Shown here piece by piece: positions 47,563-59,638 of a stretch of DNA of 64,000 nt (position 1 is the stretch's first letter; the number at the start of each line of letters is the position of its first letter). A program made the translations under genes and the position numbers. Source of the DNA: Euryodendron excelsum (taxonomy: Eukaryota > Streptophyta > Magnoliopsida > Ericales > Pentaphylacaceae); NCBI GenBank assembly GCA_033060915.1, contig CM065387.1, positions 27,520,001 to 27,584,000 of the forward strand, written 5' to 3'. A model generated the notes under the pieces. It searched no databases. It worked only from the letters and a program-made list of their open reading frames with translations, and had not been told where the DNA came from.

Positions 47563-49554
47563 TGTAAGACCCTACTTTGCTTAGCATCATGCTTAGCATT
47601 ATTGCATATGCTGTTGTGCATGATTATCTTAATCAAGGAGCTTAATTAGCATGCTTTAATGAGAGTATGTTATATGAGGATTGAAGTATTGTAAGCATAA
47701 TTAATTAACTAAATTAATCTTCATCCTCAGTTTAATGTTAATAATGACTAATTATCATAAGCATGCTTAATTATGCTACTCATGTGGATTAGTGGTGTGT
47801 GGTGAAGTAAGGAGGTGCTAGTTGGGAGGTTTAACCTCAAGCCAGCAAAGTGTGTGCATAAGGTGTGTATATGAGGTGTGTGCTTCATTGCTAGCATTAT
47901 ATGAGTGTGTGATAGATGCATGTTATATCTATTATGGCTTCAAGTCAAGGGAGGAGAGAGAAGGGAGGAGCTTGTGTAGAGAATTGTATTTGACAAAAAA
48001 GAAAGTGAGGGGAAAAGGGAGAAAAATGAAAGAAAAAAGGGAAAGAAGAAAGAAATTGAAGGAGAAAGTTGTGCATCTATTTTTTGAGGTGAGAAATCTC
48101 AAATTCATGCTTGCTTGCATGTATTTCTCTTTGTTATTGCATGTAAAAGAATTTTTATATCTTAGAATTGACAAGTGAAGTCCAAGAGGTTGGATTTTAA
48201 GGTGAAAACCTAGAATCTTGCATGGTGTTCATGTTTTGGTGTTTTGATGTCTTGTTGGAGACTTTAGAACTTCATTATAGGCTTTGGAGAACTTAGAATT
48301 GTGTTGGAGTTTGAAAAGAGACTTAAAACTATGTTTTAAAACATTATTTTTTATCCTAGGAGGAAGGAGGGGCACCATGGTAGGGTCTAGTGGCATGCTT
48401 GGATGGAGAGGGGCGCCAAGAGGGCACCTAGTGTTGCACTCCTCTATCCAGGTCCACCAAGGCACACCTAGAGGGTGCTAGGGCACACTTCCTTGGCTAG
48501 TTCTATTCAGTTTGACCCCCGTTTTACATTTTATCTTCTTGTATCGCATCAAGAAGGGTTTAATACTTTCAATGAAGTTCCTAATGTGTCATTGATGTAG
48601 CATTTCTTATATTTGTGTAACATAAGTCATGGATATGCATGGATTAGATATATGTTTCATTAGTTTGATGTGGTGATGTATGATAGATTCAGAAACAGCT
48701 AAAGACACACTAATTCCACCAAATGAGTGAATCAACCTTACTTTACATAGCAGATTGAGGTGGGGAGGTTTAAAATATTCTCACTGTTATTGAATTGAAT
48801 GTCTTATCATCTATGTTGGTGTTGATTGTTAGATTGTGAGATAGCATTACATACAATATATATTGTGTGCATATCTTACATTGCATGGAAGAGGCTAAGT
48901 CGTTGTGGGACTAACCTAAGGTTTAATCACATGGGACTAACCTAAAAGAATATCACGCTGGATATTCTGAGATAACAAGTCATCAATATATTGGGCCAAT
49001 GCTAACTGGAGGCACGCACATATGTGGTGACATCAATTATTGCATCACAAAGAGGCATTATATTACATGAGATATTTCTCATTATTGATGGTGAATTATT
49101 TACTAGTGATTAACTCAGTGTTTATCTATCATTCATTCTTTATAAGTTTGATTGTCTTGGTGTGCACGTTGACAATAGCTCACTCCTGCACAAATTGTCA
49201 TGTAAGCAAAAGGAGTTGATGTTCAGTCCATGACTGTTGATTGTCGAGTTGATGAGCCATGAAGAGCTCTACTTGTTGAGTCATAATTCTTGTATATATT
49301 GTACACTAGACGATAGTCTTTTTGAGTTTGTTTACAATACAATCTTGTAATTATTCGTGTATTTGAATTAGTAGTCTTCTTTACTTATGTATGATGATTA
49401 TGGGATAGCTTATATATTATGATGTTGTTTATCCCTTAAATGATTCTTATTTTTTTGAAATTGTTTTGAGATATCGTTCACAGCCTAGAGACCTATGAAA
49501 TCACACTCACCCCCAGAAGGTATTAATGATGTCTGATTAGGAGTGGTTGTGATA
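47563..49554 (+). mobile_element. Element B 3' LTR
   Basis: About 2.0 kb from TGTAAGACCC to GTGGTTGTGATA. It matches the split 5' LTR (21379-21671 plus 42617-44338) and the deleted copy at 9644-10526. That copy ends in CATAACA, so the original 3' end was probably CA. Flanks of B are AATAC and TATAG, which do not match convincingly, so the target duplication is unresolved. Confidence 0.75.
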
Positions 49555-52500
49555 TATAGTCCCTCAAAGATAACACAAAGTATCTCCTAGACTACACTAG
49601 ATGAGCAAGACCAAAAACCAAAACTGTTTTTTGCTGACTAACTAAAGACATATAGCACATGTCGGATCAATTACGTAGCACTTAGTATACTTTAGGATTG
49701 CAATAGCATAAAAACAGTGTACACAAACCGAATACGCATTATAGAATACTTTAGGTTCCAAACAATAATAGATCAAGGAACTTGAGCTAAGCACACACAT
49801 AGCACACTCGAGGCTCAACAACTATGTAATAGTAAACACAGATCATCCAAATCCTATACTAGAGTCATAGGATTCATCTCCAGGTTTAGGCTCTCGCCAT
49901 TCTGCAGTAAGAGTCTTAACAAGTTATGTAACTCTATATCTTAGGATCCAAAATCCAAGAATATAAATTACAACATCCATGTTACGATCAGCTCATCCTT
50001 AGATGGCGATAAAACAACTCATTTTCATGTCTGTCTAACAATATATGTCATTATCAATCGAATGGAAGGTAACTTTCTTCGATCATTAGACATTCACTAT
50101 GTGTCTTTCAATCATAGTCAGTCTATTGAAGCAATGACTCGATGAAAACTGAGACACCATAATTTTGATGCTACTTTATCCCACAAATAGAACGTTGAAG
50201 CTCGCAACTGTTGTGTGCATGCTTTATTGCATTAAGTTAATCCCCACGGATGTACACATCAAATTCTTTAATGAGAAAATATCATCCTAATGTCCACAAG
50301 GCAAAGTTTCTTATGCATGATATGGCTAAAAAAGGTGAATTGAGCCAAATCTCACTCCTAATGAGGAGTTTTCTTCGTAGCTAATATCCAACTAAAGGAT
50401 GCAACAATATCCACCACTAAGCAAGACTTGTACCTATTAATGAAATCATCCATCTCGTGCATAACTTTCAGAGCCATGTGTTCTAATCAGTCTTGCACTC
50501 AGAGAGTCAACCAAGTCCCAAACAAGATTAATCCTAGTAGACTATATCTCAAGGTACATAACACTATTCCACTCCCACTAGCAAAGAGATGACAGAGTTT
50601 CTAGCACAATCATGAGCTCAAAATCATCTTGCAGAGCAACCATGTACAACTTTCCTCTTAATAAAACTAAACGATGATGAGGAATAGTACCATCTATGCT
50701 GCCACACCATCGATAGTTTTGAGAATCCTTATTTAATAGAACTAATCCACCATTAGGCAAGTCGCTTCCACTGTCCTTAGTAGATTGAAGAATTTTTTTC
50801 TCATTCTCAACTAAGCTGTAACAACGCTTTGCACAGAATCCTATTTGATAAAGCTCAAAGTACTCTATTATCTCACTAGTGCTAAGGATATCCTTTTCTT
50901 AGGAAATCAGTATACATGACTCAAAATCAATCTCACTTTCATTATGCTGCTCACCAGATGACCCTTATAGTTCTTGACAGCATAATCAAGCACGAGCCAA
51001 TCTAAAGTCAACTTCTTAACCCAATGAGAAATATGAGGTGCAAAAAACTAGAGCCTTGAATTGTCTGAAATAGGCTTTGCATTGGTCCATAACTTAAATA
51101 AATGGAAGGAACTAACATGGAGAGCAGATGGTTAAGTATGTAAGCATCAATCTACAATGCAACTCTAACACTGGAAAAATGAAGGTCATTTTATGCCACC
51201 ATCAACTCAACCATAACCAATAATGATTATTCTCTTCCTTTTGTTGTAACATTTTGCTATAAAGTATAAGGAATTATAAAAAAATCAAACATTCTCTTTT
51301 CACTTTGTAGAGCACTCAAAATTCTCAAATAGATATTCACATCATTGGTTAGTCATTTGAGCTTTAATGCACATGTCTAATTGATTATCAACCCTATCAT
51401 ATAATGTTAAAGCAACCTAATGCTTTTAAATTTTTAGGAGATCATATTGGCATGGTCCAAAAATCCTAAACTTGACATTACCAATATGCATAAAATATCT
51501 ATATATGTAATGAAATAGGAAGCTCAATATGCTTTCACACTCACAGATTCACATATGCTAGAGTGGAATAAATGCATAATAGATGCCTTATTGTACTATT
51601 ACACAGTTTCCGAACAAGTACTTCCAAAAGATAAACAGTTAGGCCTAGCATAATAATAATTGTGAACAAAACTCACTGAATCACTAAAGCATAGAAAAGA
51701 AGTCATGGATATCCTATTACGCCTATATCGCAAATCTAGTAAGACGTTTTAAACCAAGAGCACATTCATTGTAAAACTATTATCCACAGTAACTTTCTTG
51801 CTTAAAGCTGATACATGTTTATACTCCATATACATATCTGAATCTATTTCTCGTTCTGTGGCTAGTTGCTTTTAATACTACAATCCATACAAGGAGAGAA
51901 TTAGCAACTAACTCATAACTCCATAAAGTAGTCAATACAAGAAATTTAATCAAGGAGTATTCTCTTCGACTCAGTGCATACACAAGTCGAGAATTTAGAA
52001 AATTTCTCAGTTTTTACGAACCATCTTAGCCTTAACTTTATGCCACCATGTTGCACCTAACGTGCTTGGTAGTCATTGCCTCTCCTAGGTGTAAGTCTAG
52101 CATCCACAACCTATCCAAAAATCATATTGACTGTCACCTAAGTAGGTCATTATTCCCCACCTGCAATAAACTCACTCAAATAAGTAGTGTCTATGGATTC
52201 TGCAGCCTTCAGGCTCTCATCCATAAGCCAAGTAAGCAGTGTCACTAGATTCTGTAACCTCTAGAAACTAATCCACAAGCTACATCATTGGATTATATAA
52301 CATTAAAGACAGATGCTCATCTATAACTTACGCGCTAAACACTCATTGTTTGGTAGATACTCGTTGGTTAGATCATAACTTATACCATAAATTTCGCGAA
52401 TCATGACTGTTACAACCCATAGAAGCATCTTCATCCAATGATATAGGCCTTCAAAGTGTAGATCAAACAGTCATCCCACACAACTTATGCCCCAAGATCA

Positions 52501-54281
52501 AAATAGAAACCAATATCACAACTTACGACGTTTAATAGATAGGCATGCAAGTAGGCTTTTTGTGACAATAGTGGCTGACTACAAGATCACAACGACGTTG
52601 TGTTGTGTTGTCATGCTCAAACTCTGTCACAATTTGGTCAACAGTCTCTAAGACATATAACTCATCCACAATAATAGATATGATGATGCCACATCATAGT
52701 TATCACTATTCAATCACTCTACTTTATCTTGATCAATTACTGAGGATCATCTAGATGTGCATGCGATACAAGAACACACACGATTTCAATGCACAATTTT
52801 CATAAGTCACGAAATCAAAAGTTTGCTGAGCTCGCAATCATCTCCCATGCCACAAGTTATCATTGTCAAAATTTTAATTTAATTCCAATGCAAAATATCG
52901 ATTTTTCGGGAGTGAAACCTATATTTTTCTTTCATTGAAAAAACATCCCACTAAACATATTGTTTCGGTTTTCGAGAGTGAAATGTGTAAATTTCTCTCT
53001 ATCGACAAACCTCCAACTAAGTAGGGCATCTCTAGACCTATTCACAATTATATAATCCAGCCATAGCATTGCACATCTATATAATATATGCATGCTCCAG
53101 AATTGCAGTAGAAAGGCCTAATAACAACCAAGATACATGCGATACTAAGTCAAATAATTCAAAGCAAGTGATAAATCTTAATTCCATGGCCATAGCATAA
53201 AATATCAACTCTAGAATATTTTTATGCTATTAAACAATTTAAAATAGAATTAAACATGACAAATAATCACAATATGAAGCATTAATCATGACATAAATGT
53301 AACTCTAATAACAAAAGTAACTAAATACAGTGTCAAAACATGCTAATATGTCACACGATTAATCTCAAAATTTTTTACAATTTTTTAGAATTTTTAAAAC
53401 ATTATAATCAATTAAATAACAATAAAATAAATTGCTATAAATACTTTATGGTCTCAAAAAATTAATGTGGCCTCACCAACAACTAGATCAATGGTCCACA
53501 TGCATATTGCACCAATCTTGAGGTTCAGAAACCCAAACACAAGCTCCCACGCACACAAATGAGCTAACAAATTTCAATTTCTATCATTTTTAAAGAAATA
53601 ATATATAAATTTTTTTTCAAAAATTCTAAAAAATCTGAAAAATATCTTTAAAAAATAAAAAATTGAATTTTGAGTATCCCAGTGAAAACAACATTAAAAA
53701 ACAGAGCCAAACAACCCCTTTTACACGTGACTCAAGTGTGCAGCTTGGCTCATGGTCAAAGGATCGTTGAACTCAGCTCGGCTCATGGGCAATGGCTCGA
53801 TCAACCCAGGCTTGACTCCAAGTCAATCACTCAGTCAACGAGGTTCGACTCATGGCTCGGCTCAATCCATCTTCGCCAACTAGATTTTAACAGTTTTGAC
53901 CCAGATTTTCAAATGGCCATAACTTTCAAACCGTGCATCGGAAAAATGCCTATAAAATATCAACGAAAAGGTCTCGGAAAGACAAACACAACCATAAAAA
54001 TTTCATGAGCTGAAATGTAGTGTAGTGAGAGAACTAAGCCTACAAAATTTTGATTTTTCAAATTAGGGTTTGGTTTTTCTCTCAAACAGCAAAGCCATTT
54101 GCTACAAAACTTTCCAAATATATTTACATACACATAAGCTACAACATACAAAAATTTAATGCCAAATGAATATTGTTTCTCCGGACCTCCATTAAAGCAC
54201 CATTGAAGAAGTTAAAAAAAAAAACTATGTATTAAAACATTTAGTTAGAGCATGAGATCACCCTGAAGGGCTCTGAACGAA
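49555..54281 (-). mobile_element. Element D internal region, part 2 (mostly non-coding)
   Basis: The sequence continues D after element B. Next to the right LTR, the minus strand reads TTCGTTCAGAGCCC, which could be a decayed tRNA-Met-type primer site sharing CAGAGC. No gypsy or copia protein motif is visible in 4.7 kb. Around 52880-53020 a short unit with GAGTGAAA is doubled. The 53600-54170 part (ATGGCCATAACTTTCAAACC) resembles leader-like DNA of other elements. D therefore looks like a large non-autonomous retrotransposon derivative. Confidence 0.45.
50578..50891 (-). other. Coding-like open stretch inside element D, unrecognised
   Basis: The minus-strand frame is open for about 104 codons. 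It reads IIEYFELYQIGFCAKRCYSL near its start and GSIDGTIPHHRLVLLRGKLY later, ending ETLSSLC. The residue mix is that of a normal globular protein, unlike the surrounding DNA. I cannot assign a family. It may be a captured host exon or chance. Confidence 0.2.
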
Positions 54282-54539
54282 TGTAGAATATCATCAATAC
54301 GGAACCCGAGATCTTTAAATTTGAAGATGTCCCACGTGCAACCTGTTATTAATCATATTCATACTCACGGTGGAGTGTTATCAAACCCTCATAGAGCCAA
54401 GAACACGGGGATAGTTATACTCTACAATAATCAATCCTAACTTTTTTGTGAGTAGGTGGTTCCAATAACCACTACCCATGGATCATGGGTACGGGTTAAG
54501 GCAAGTCCATGGGCACCCGAACCAACACAAATACCAACA
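54282..54539 (-). mobile_element. Element D LTR, right copy (5' LTR, with deletions)
   Basis: It matches the left copy at both ends (TGTAGAATATCATC to AAATACCAACA) but is 175 bases shorter. One gap removes about 130 bases of the left copy near 19855-19980, and a smaller one lies close to the start. Divergence and deletions mark D as an old insertion. Confidence 0.65.
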
Positions 54540-54680
54540 ATCGCAAAAGACAATTGGAGGCGACCCTTTAGCAACGAAACGGTGACGAGTAAAAATCCCA
54601 GGCTAAAACTCTTTAGCGAGGAATATTTGACATTCAACAAGGAATGTTTTGCTCACTAAAAGCCACATTTCTTGTAGTAT
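54540..54680. mobile_element. Right part of the CACTA-like host element, with terminal repeat
   Basis: After element D ends, the sequence continues with TTTAGCAACG and TTTAGCGAGGAA. It ends CTCACTAAAAGCCACATTTC then TTGTAGTATA near 54680, close to the inverse of a CACTACAAGAAA tip. Together with 19310-19671 this brackets about 35 kb of inserted elements. Confidence 0.55.
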
Positions 54681-56280
54681 ATTTCCTTTAATAGATAACT
54701 AAACAAAACAATTAAATTTATTGTACCTATTTATTTTCTTTTTTATTTCTAAACCAAACCAAACAAAAGATGAATTTAACTTATCTCACTTTATTTTCTT
54801 TCCTATCTTTTACTTTTCCTCTTAATTTTCCTTTCTCTCCCCACCAATCCAAGATCTAGACATAGGACTTTTACTTTTCCTTTTAATTTTCCTTTCTCGC
54901 CCCACCAATCCAAGATGTAGACATAGGATATGTATTGTTATTTAAGCTGGGATGTTGTAATTTCAGCTTGTTAAAAGCTTACTAATAATGCCAAAAGTCT
55001 TTGCAACTCCATGATCAATTACGAAAAGAAACATTAGAATTCCATTCGTCAAGGGTTGCCAACATGTCATTGTAGATGAACCAAAAGACAAAAAAAAAAA
55101 TCAAAATGGGAGAAAGAAAAATTAAAAAAGAAAGAACTTCAATTTTTTTTTTATGGTAACTTGTACGAAGTCTGACAATATTTGGTGGAAAGATTCAAAA
55201 TTGAAAGAAAAATCACGAAAACAGTGCAATTATAAATTCAGATAATTACCAATTTCCATTTGGATCTCCTAGCATATATGATCAACATAATCCCACAAAT
55301 CGTTTGAATGTTTATCAATTTTAAAGACCTAAAGATTCTGTTTTAGGGGATTGCTTATTTTAGATTGAATTTCTATACTTTCCTCTCCCATGATGAGTCA
55401 CACGTTGTGAGAAAAAGGTTGCGGATACAGCTTGTAAGGTTACGGATTTAACAGCTTCCTTGATTTTACTCTATTTTCAAGTATCATGGAATCATTTTAG
55501 AAACCTTTATGCTTATCATAAAAACAATTTGGTCGAATGAATAAAAAAAATTAATGCTCTATGCTCTAATTTGATTTAAAATTGAAAGATTTTAAGGTAT
55601 TTATTAATTTAGCCTTCTAAGGTAAGTGTTGCATGGGATGGAGAGTGGGCGGTTTTTTTTTTTTTTTTGTTTTTTTTTTGCTGAGCTTTATTTTTCCTAT
55701 GGGAAAAGTGGGTTATATTAAATGAATCTTTCATTTTCTATTTGTGGCGTAAGTATTAAAATAGCACCCTTTAGCATCGCAATCGTCAATTGATTTCCCG
55801 CATTGCAAATTCACTATAGTCATGGGAATATTTATTATGCTATATTTGATCTTGAATTTATTTATAAAAAAGAAAAAGAAAAATGGAATGCATAAGTGAC
55901 AAGAATAGGAATCCAAATTTCATTATTTAATTTTATTAGATTAAAAAACTAAGAAGAAATAAATTGACATTTAGTATTAACAAAAGCAAAGAAAAATGAG
56001 ATGACATGAATTTCTCACTCATTTTATTTTTTATTTATTTATTTTTACTCACTACTTTCCCTTATAACTAAACAACAAGAGTAATCGCATTTCCTTTTTC
56101 TTTTTCTTTAAATTTTCCTCATTAAAATCTTCTCATTTTTTATCCTTTTCCCTCGATAACTTTGGAATCCAAACACAACATTAAATTTTTTTTTTTTTTT
56201 GGTTTGGAAGAAGAAAAGCCATCCCCATGATTTACAACACCAAAGCTTTCTTTTTAGCTTTATCTCATCTATGGTTAGCC
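54681..56280. other. Intergenic region upstream of the MMP pseudogene
   Basis: It contains a ~60-bp tandem duplication at about 54809-54929 (TTTTCCTTTCTC...CCACCAATCCAAGAT...TAGACATAGGA). The part from about 55480 resembles DNA upstream of the intact MMP gene near 12190-12430, so the gene was copied with at least 600 bases of 5' flank. No gene seen. Confidence 0.6.
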
Positions 56281-56329
56281 TTTGACTATATATATAAGCA
56301 AACTACTGCGTAATATTTGTGATTCAGTC

Positions 56330-57130
56330 ACGTCACCCAAAGTTCCTCACTTCTCATGTGTTCTCCTCCTCCTATTCCTTCTCCTTCCCCTCCTATCCGA
56401 TGCAAATTTGTCCCTCTCAAAATTCGAGGAATGGTCACCCTTCTCCTTTATCAAACATTTTCATGGTTTAAAGAAGGGTGACGAGGCACAAGGGCTCCTC
56501 GAGATAAAAAAAATATCTCAAACATTTTGGTCACCTGAGCTACAACTATTCTGAAATTCAACCCCATGATGATTATTTCGATGATCCCTTAGAATCAGCC
56601 ATCGAAACATATATACCAGCTCAATTATGATCTTCATATATGTCACCAGAATGCTGGATGCTAGTACAGTGCGGGGTACCAGACATTATCAATGGCACTA
56701 ACTGGATGCAATTAGAAGACCTAGCTGGCTCTTACTATTCATTCTTGTCTGGGAACCCAAAATGGCCTAAATTTAACCTTACCTATGCATTTGATCAACG
56801 TACCCCTGGCAATGCTGTGAGACCCGTCAGGCGAGCTTTCAGAAAATGGGCTTTTGTACCGCGATTCAAATTTACGAGGAGCCGTCAAGACTTCAAATTT
56901 ACCCAGGGGCATCCTGCCTCATGCGTTTGGACCAACCGATGGAAGGCTTCACTTTGATGGCGGTGAGGGGTGCAGTTGACATAGGCACTGTTGGCTTGCA
57001 TGAAATTGGACACCTTCTATAGTAGAGTTAAAATGCCATTATGTTATCAGCTGTTTCTATTGGCGTGACCAAAGGTTTGAACTGGGACGACGTACGTTAA
57101 GGGAATCAGGGCATCATATCCTTCTTAAAA
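56330..57130 (+). pseudogene. Matrix metalloproteinase pseudogene (decayed tandem copy)
   Basis: It aligns along the whole MMP gene at 12860. The start codon position is ACG (56330-56332). The signal peptide (LLLLFLLLPLLSDA) and the SPFSFIKHFHGLKKGD segment are recognisable. An extra A in the poly-A run near 56506-56513 shifts the frame to a TGA at 56551. Codons just before the switch Cys are deleted, leaving CGVPDIINGTNWMQL. The segment GNPKWPKFNLTYAF and RRAFRKWAF continues to about 56870, then a deletion removes the HGDGIVFDG metal site. The zinc motif stops after LHEIGHLL at two TAG codons, losing the third His. Not functional. Confidence 0.88.
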
Positions 57131-57435
57131 AGTCATGATTTGTGCGGAACCAGATTCTTCACTCCTGAATTGGATTTCATAAGTTATATATTGCTTTGGG
57201 GGTGGCAAAAGGGAGGGTTTGGTTCGGATTAAGTGGATTTAATGATTTCTATGAGTTGAGAATATGAATTCTCTTTCTGGAGTATTTCTCAATTTCTCTT
57301 GTTTTTTTATGAATTTGGATCCTCTCCAGTCCATTATTTAAATGAAGATCTTCATTCCATTAATCAGTGGACTAGATGAAGCATTGCTTAATAACGTACC
57401 AAAACTATGTTATTTTATATGAGTGGTGATTAGGT
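57131..57435. other. Intergenic, nothing recognised
   Basis: No coding, RNA or repeat signal that I can support between the end of MMP homology and the copia LTR-like sequence. Confidence 0.5.
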
Positions 57436-57439
57436 GGGG

Positions 57440-57880
57440 ACGCGCCTGTCATTGTAACAACGGAGACGCCCTCTGTCCGCACAAGAGTCACAATTTTGTT
57501 GTGCCAAAAATCAAATAAACATTCACAAAAACAATAAATTGGAGAAGAAAACTTCACTATTCACAGAGAGAAAAATTTACAGAGGCCGAGGAGGCTCACA
57601 CCTCTCTCTCTCTACTCTACAACAACTCTCACAAAAACTCTACCTGTTGCCTATGCTTAGCAACTAACCTGCCTTTCTCTCTCACCTCAACCCTTTATTT
57701 ATAGGGAAATGAGGATTCTTTTATCAAGATTTGTAGCTGCACAATTTTGAAAAATTGGGTGGACGGTGTTGACAATTTTAATGAAGTAGTGGGAATGCAT
57801 CCTTCCTCCTTGATCCATGGTAAGCGGTGGCTTCTGTCTTTGATTTGGCATTTGAAAATAGGTATAAACCCAGCAATTCT
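57440..57880 (-). mobile_element. Probable 3' LTR of a minus-strand copia element (boundaries approximate)
   Basis: It follows the end of copia pol on the minus strand and contains a reverse TATA box (TATTTATAG near 57697-57704) and a CTCTCTCTCT leader-like stretch near 57600. The partner LTR lies outside the window, so the exact ends and target duplication cannot be set. Confidence 0.45.
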
Positions 57881-57904
57881 ACCCCTTCATATCCATCGAA
57901 GGAT

Positions 57905-59638
57905 AATGCAATCTTGTGTTCTTCAGTTGGCGTTCATTCCAACTATGTCTATACATAGCTCTAGCTTCTCATAAGTAATCACCTTTGTTAACATGTTTGC
58001 TAGATTCTCTTCTGTGTGAATCTTCTCAAGCTTTAACAGCTGTTGATCCATCATTTCAGGTATCTAATGATAGTGAATGTCAATATGCTTTGTCCGAAAA
58101 TAGTACATTGAATTCTTGCTCAAATCCAGAGCACTCTGACTGTCACAATGCATCTTGTATTCATTCTGCTTGATTCCCAGTTCTTGGAGAAAACGCTTCA
58201 CCCACAACATCTCTTTCTCAGTTTTTGCTATGGCAATATACTTTACCTTTGTTGTAGATAAAGCCACGCACTTTTGCAATTCAGATTGCTTGGAAACAAC
58301 TCCTCCTGTGAATATGCCAAGAAATCCTGATGTAAATTTTCTTCCATCAAGATCACCGGCCATATATGAATCTGTATAACCTTCCAAGATTGGTTTAAAT
58401 CTCCCAAAACACAAGCATAGCTTTTTTGTATCTTTTAGGTATCTAAGAATCCACTTGACAGCTTTCTAATGCACTTTTCTTGGGTTTGAGAGAAATCTGC
58501 CCACAACACCTATAGTGTGAGCAATATCTGGCCTTATACATACCATTGTGTACATCAGGCTGCCTATTACTAAAGAGTATGGTACTATTGCCATTTCTTC
58601 CATCTCAGTCTTCGATGAGGGACACGAACTCTTGCTCAGCTTAAAGTGATTAGCTAGTGGAGTATTGACTGGCTTGGCATTTCCTATGTTGAACCTTCTC
58701 ATCACTCTTTCAACATACTTTTTTTGCGATAGCCATAACTTCTTAGTATTCCTATCATGAACAATCTGCATTCCCAAAATCTATTGAGTAGGGCCTAAGT
58801 CCTTCATATCAAAGAATTGAGATGACTCCTTCTTTAGCTTGCTAATCTTGGCAGCATCATGTCTAATGATTAGCATGTCATCAACATAGAGAATGAGTGT
58901 CACAAAGCTACCATCCAAGAATTTGTGAATATACACGCGCTGGTCTGTAGCAGTCCTTTGGTAGCCATGACCCACCATGAATGAGTCAAACTTCTTGTAT
59001 CATTGTCTCAGCGCTTACTTTAGGCTGTAAAGACTCTCTTTTAACTTGCAGACTAAGTATTCTTTCTCGGGAGCTCCAAACCCTTCTAGTTGCTCCATAT
59101 AGATCTCTTTCTTTAGATCTCCATGCAGAAAAGCTGTTTTAACATCCATCTATTCAAGCTTTAAGTCCAGACTAACTACTAATCTGAGTATAACTCGAAT
59201 TGAGGTCATCTTTACCACCAGTGAGAATATCTCGTCAAAGTCAACTCCTTTCTTATGCTGAAAACCTTTGACGACTAATTGAGCTTTGTGCTTCACTAGC
59301 TTTCCGCTGCTATCTTTCTTTAGCTCAAATAACCATTTTTCTTTTCAAGGCTTTTCTTTATTTGGGGAGCCTTACCAGATCATAGGTTTGATTCTTTTGC
59401 AAGGAACTCATCTCTTCTTGCATGACTTGCATCCACTTGCCCTTATCTGTATGGGTTTGTGCTTCCTGAAAATTTTTTGGCTCCCTCTCATTTGTCAGCA
59501 AGATATCGTCTGATTCCGGATATCTCCTTAATGGAATCACTGGTCGGTCTCTCTCTTATCTCCTTAGCTGAGGCTCTTCAATCTGGGGAGGTATCTCAGC
59601 AACTGGATGTGGAAGTTCTTCTTTTTCTGGTGGAAGGG
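57905..59638 (-). pseudogene. Ty1/copia pol remnant: reverse transcriptase and RNase H
   Basis: Read from 59638 downward. The RT lead-in EREPKNFQEAQ (about 59480) with MQEEMSSLQKNQTYDLV is followed by a damaged stretch with stops (58980-59360). RT resumes with DGSFVTLILYVDDMLI; the YVDDM catalytic box is at 58874-58888. Next come LGMQIVHDRNTKKLWLSQKKY, the PVNTPLA and SLMYTMVCIRPDIA blocks, then RNase H (YTDSYMAGDLDGRKFTSG near 58330-58380, CDSQSALDLSKNSMY near 58080-58130). The polyprotein tail (MLTKVITYEKLELC) ends near 57910. Many stops break the frame. Unit A4 cuts off the upstream part at 59638. Confidence 0.85.
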
